Assembly (NCBI GenBank): GCA_025060055.1
Contig: JANXCK010000223.1
Span: 1-12,080 of the forward strand
DNA length: 12,080 bases
Origin: Fimbriimonadales bacterium
Lineage (GTDB): Bacteria > Armatimonadota > Fimbriimonadia > Fimbriimonadales > GBS-DC
Direction: 5' to 3'
Part shown: piece by piece, positions 11,892 to 12,080 of the stretch
Numbering within the stretch: position 1 is the stretch's first letter
Layout: every line of letters begins with the position of its first letter
The notes under the pieces: generated by a model
What the model was told of the DNA's origin: nothing
What the model saw: only the letters and a program-made list of their open reading frames with translations
Databases searched by the model: none
Made by a program: the position numbers and the translations under genes

Positions 11892-12080
11892 ATGGCGCAG
11901 GTGTGCGAAGTATGCGGCAAAGGCCCGATGTTCGGCAATAGCATCCAGCACAAGCATTCGGGGCAGTGGCGGTATCGCGCCCCGAAAACGAAGCGGCAGT
12001 GGTCGCCGAACCTGCAGACAGTGCGTGCGTATGTGAACGGGGGCAAAACGGTGCGTCGGATTCGGGTCTGCACGCGCTGC
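11892..12080 (+). CDS. rpmB: Large ribosomal subunit protein bL28, zinc-binding C+ form (runs off the right edge)
   Basis: The first 63 codons of rpmB are present and the gene is cut by the window end. The peptide begins MAQVCEVCGKGPMFGNS, with the family-typical SHKH-like segment seen as IQHKHSG, RYRAPKTKRQW, and the conserved NLQTVRAYVNG. Cys5-x2-Cys8 and Cys60-x2-Cys63 form a complete four-cysteine zinc ribbon, so this is the zinc-requiring C+ form. AGGAGG at 11881-11886 lies five bases before ATG 11892. The gene has its own -10 box and appears monocistronic on its 5' side. bL28 binds the large subunit near the E site. Confidence 0.95.
   Translation, partial: MAQVCEVCGKGPMFGNSIQHKHSGQWRYRAPKTKRQWSPNLQTVRAYVNGGKTVRRIRVCTRC

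Noticed and set aside
1..12080. CRISPR array, insertion sequence, prophage, toxin-antitoxin or defence island
   Set aside because: No regularly spaced repeats, transposase, integrase, or typical small two-gene toxin modules were seen on either strand.

Overview
The window reads as a chromosomal segment of a GC-rich (roughly 60% by eye), free-living, probably thermophilic bacterium. The best guess is Armatimonadota: three secreted proteins end in short dockerin-like EF-hand pairs, and housekeeping genes sit as singletons among them. The phylum is inferred from gene style, not from a marker comparison. Planctomycetota or a neighbouring lineage cannot be excluded.

Layout. At the left edge a minus-strand gene runs off the window (1-85). 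It is divergent from a YbdK-type GCS2 carboxylate-amine ligase (199-1314), and a Pho-box-like direct repeat lies between them. A class II tRNA-Ser(GCU) follows (1352-1447). Seventeen bases later begins a large CPBP-family membrane protease (1465-2832), then mrp, an Fe-S carrier ATPase with an N-terminal MIP18 domain (2892-3944). Convergent to mrp is a tight minus-strand pair: folE2 (zinc-independent GTP cyclohydrolase) followed by a ZnuC-like metal ABC ATPase. Together they suggest a response to zinc limitation.

Behind folE2, about 195 bp without a gene contain a 17-bp-stem inverted repeat. Two secreted zinc metallopeptidases follow on the minus strand: an M1 aminopeptidase-like protein (5672-7876) and a matrixin-like protease (7988-9514). 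On the plus strand, dxr of the MEP isoprenoid pathway (9623-10744) is divergent from the matrixin gene, with overlapping promoters. It is followed by a secreted beta-rich protein of unknown function (10804-11688) that carries the same C-terminal module as the two peptidases and ends in a textbook terminator. The right edge holds the start of rpmB (bL28, zinc-binding C+ form), cut by the window.

How it fits together. The unifying signal is the C-terminal module shared by the three exported proteins. It has two EF-hand loops, a cysteine inside the first loop and another at or next to the C-terminus. It resembles a dockerin but looks like a lineage-specific attachment or sorting tag, and its partner is not in the window. 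Several promoters are recognisable as TATAAT, often with an upstream TGN, and for the M1 gene and dxr the -10 lies so close to the start codon that leaderless mRNAs are predicted. No insertion sequence, phage gene, CRISPR array or defence system was seen.
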